From Micromussa lordhowensis (taxonomy: Eukaryota; Cnidaria; Anthozoa; Scleractinia; Lobophylliidae), in NCBI GenBank assembly GCA_964020085.1, contig OZ026603.1:34479006-34543005 (forward strand): a DNA stretch of 64,000 nucleotides, written 5' to 3'. Below, in pieces: positions 62,444 through 64,000 of this stretch. The position numbers were made by a program, and so were the translations under genes. The number at the start of each line of letters is the position of its first letter. Position 1 is the first letter of the stretch. Under the pieces are notes generated by a model. It was not told the origin of the DNA, ran no database searches, and saw only the letters and a program-made list of their open reading frames with translations.

Positions 62444-64000
62444 TGCTGCAAACCGCGCCTCTTAAAGTGCCCGTGAAGCCGAGCTATGTCAAATTTGCCA
62501 AGGGGACCCCCAGTGCGCGTTTTTTGAAATTCTGCAAAGTTGGGACCAGGGGAAACTACTGCAAAAAAAAGGCCAGAAAAAACACCCTGGCGCCAATGCC
62601 ATCATGTCCTAACTACGATTTCCTTGAAGTGCCAACCTAGCAGAACATTTTGCTGCAAACCGCGCCTCTTAAAGTGCCCGTGAAGCCGAGCTATGTCAAA
62701 TTTGCCAAGGGGACCCCCAGCGCGCGTTTTCTGAAATTCTGCAAAGTTGGGACCAGGGGAAAGTACTGCAAAAAGAAGGCCAGAAATAACACCCTGGCGC
62801 CAATGCCATCATGTTCTAACTAAAATTTCCTTCAAGTGCCAACCTAGCAGAACATTTTGCTGCAAACCGCGCCTCTTAAAGTGCCCGTGAAGCCGAGTTA
62901 TGTGAAATTTGCCAAGGGGACCCCCAGCGCGCGTTTTCTGAAATTCTGCAAAGTTGGGACCAGGGGAAACTACTGCAAAAAGAAGGCCATAAAAAACACC
63001 CTGGCGCCAATGCCATCATGTCCTAACTAAAATTTCCTTGAAGTGCCAACCTAGCAGAACATTTTGCTGCAAACCGCCTCTCTTAAAGTGCCCGTGAAGC
63101 CGAGCTATGTCAAATTTGCCAAGGGGACCCCCAGCGCGCGTTTTCTGAAATTCTGCAAAGTTGGGACCAGGGAAAACTACTGCAAAAAGAAGGCCAGAAA
63201 AAAACACCCTGGCGCCAATGCCATCATGTTTTAACTAACATTTCCTTCAAGTGCCAACCTAGCAGAACATTTTGCTGCAAACCGCGCCTCTTAAAGTGCC
63301 CGTGAAGCCGAGCTATGTCAAATTTGCCAAGGGGACCCCCAGCGCGCGTTTTCTGAAATTCTGCAAAGTTGGGACCAGGGGAAACTACTGCAAAAAGAAG
63401 GCCAGAAAAAACACCCTGGCGCCAATGCCATCATGTCCTAACAAGGATTTCCTTGAAGTGCCAACCTAGCAGAACATTTTGCTGCAAACCGCGCCTCTTA
63501 AAGTGCCCGTGAAGCCGAGCTATGTCAAATTTGCCAAGGGGACCCCCAGCGCGCGTTTTCTGAAATTCTGCAAAGTTGGGACCAGGGGAAACTACTGCAA
63601 AAAGAAGGCCAGAAGAAAAAAACACTGGCGCCAATGCCATTATGTCCTAACTAGGATTTCCTTAAAGTGCCAACCTAGCAGAACATTTTGCTGCAAACCG
63701 CGCCTCTTAAAGTGCCCGTGAAGCGGAGCTATGTCAAATTTGCCAAGGGGACCCCCAGCGCGCGTTTTCTGAAATTCTGCAAAGTTGGGACCAGGGGAAA
63801 CTACTGCAAAAAGAAGGCCAGAAAAAACACCCTGGCGCCAATGCCATCATGTCCTAACTAACATTTTCTTGAAGTGCCAACCTAGCAGAACATTTTGCTG
63901 CAAACCGCGCCTCTTAAAGTTCCCGTGAAGCCGAGCTATGTCAAATTTGCCAAGGGGACCCCCAGCGCGCGTTTTCTGAAATTCTGCAAAGTTGGGACCA
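62444..64000 (+). repeat. 12-mer block, copy 2, cut by window end
   Basis: Adjacent copy of 59957-62443, identical as far as I can see except gccagaaataac near 62782. It is truncated at the window edge after about seven and a half monomers; the array continues beyond. Confidence 0.9.

Larger units (their letters stand above)
1..64000 (+). repeat. Satellite DNA array, ~207 bp monomer, ~309 copies
   Basis: The window is filled end to end by a tandem repeat of period 207 bp. The anchor gtgcccgtgaagccgag occurs at 1, 208, 413 and then at about 207 bp steps to the end. Every copy I read has the same orientation, and I saw no inversion, no gap and no foreign insertion. Consensus GC is about 104/207 (50%). 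Most monomers differ at only a few bases. Common length changes are 1-2 bp, in the two A-runs (consensus 97-104 and 111-116) or the C-run (41-45). Long homogeneous satellites of this type are known from eukaryotic centromeres and other heterochromatin; placing this array there is inference. I do not recognise the family. Both edges of the array lie outside the window. Confidence 0.99.

Noticed and set aside
1..64000. Many 62-96 residue frames on both strands as small genes
   Set aside because: All are shadows of the repeat: period 207 is divisible by three and several frames lack stops for most of a monomer, so the same peptides recur at satellite spacing and end at whichever variant restores a stop.
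1..64000. CRISPR-like array (conserved repeat, variable segment)
   Set aside because: The repeat part is ~165 bp and the variable segment differs by point changes between related copies, not unrelated spacers. There are no cas genes. It is an ordinary satellite.
1..64000. Bacterial or phage origin
   Set aside because: No real coding sequence in 64 kb and a uniform satellite are not compatible with a prokaryotic chromosome or phage.

Overview
The whole 64 kb window is one tandem array of a ~207 bp satellite monomer. About 309 copies run head-to-tail in the same orientation, from the first base to the last. I found no gene, RNA gene, transposon, CRISPR array or unique sequence inside it. The monomer is ~50% GC and begins, in the phase used here, with gtgcccgtgaagccgagcta at position 1. 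It then recurs at 208, 413, ... A long homogeneous satellite of this kind points to a eukaryotic chromosome, most likely centromeric, pericentromeric, subtelomeric or knob-type heterochromatin. I do not recognise the satellite family and cannot name the species or the chromosomal position from sequence alone.

The array has no single higher-order period. It is a patchwork of tandem segmental duplications of 3 to 20 monomers, recognised because rare variants recur at fixed offsets. The main blocks are: a 6-mer repeat (offset 1240/1241) at 1-2480; a near-identical run of three monomers at 3034-3654; a 5-mer (1033) at about 3655-5130; a 17-mer (3514) as 5827-9340 and 9341-12854; a 3-mer (620) at 14821-16060 with a third copy at 19166-19785; a family of 5-mers (1035) from 16129 to 24200; an 8-mer (1656) at 24133-27444; a 13-mer (2691) at 28066-33447; an 18-mer (3726) at 30964-38415; a 4-mer (828) at 38209-39864; a 20-mer (4123) at 39244-47075; a 4-mer (828) at 48112-49766; a 5-mer and an 8-mer at 54115-58668; and a 12-mer (2487) at about 59957-64000 that continues past the window.

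Three domains can be told apart by private variants. The left domain (1 to ~12.9 kb) has many private mutations. The middle (~13-39 kb) is more uniform and carries marker variants not seen elsewhere, such as ccccctgcgcgcg and agcatttcatt. The right domain (~39-64 kb) is again more diverse, with cagtgcgcg confined to ~48-62.5 kb. Within a monomer, most variation falls at consensus positions ~141-180, while ~1-140 is nearly constant.

The many short open frames are by-products of a 207 bp period (3 x 69) and are not annotated as genes. The biology here is array turnover (unequal exchange, segment amplification, conversion), not a gene system. All repeat boundaries were set by eye and should be taken as accurate to within a monomer unless exact agreement is stated.
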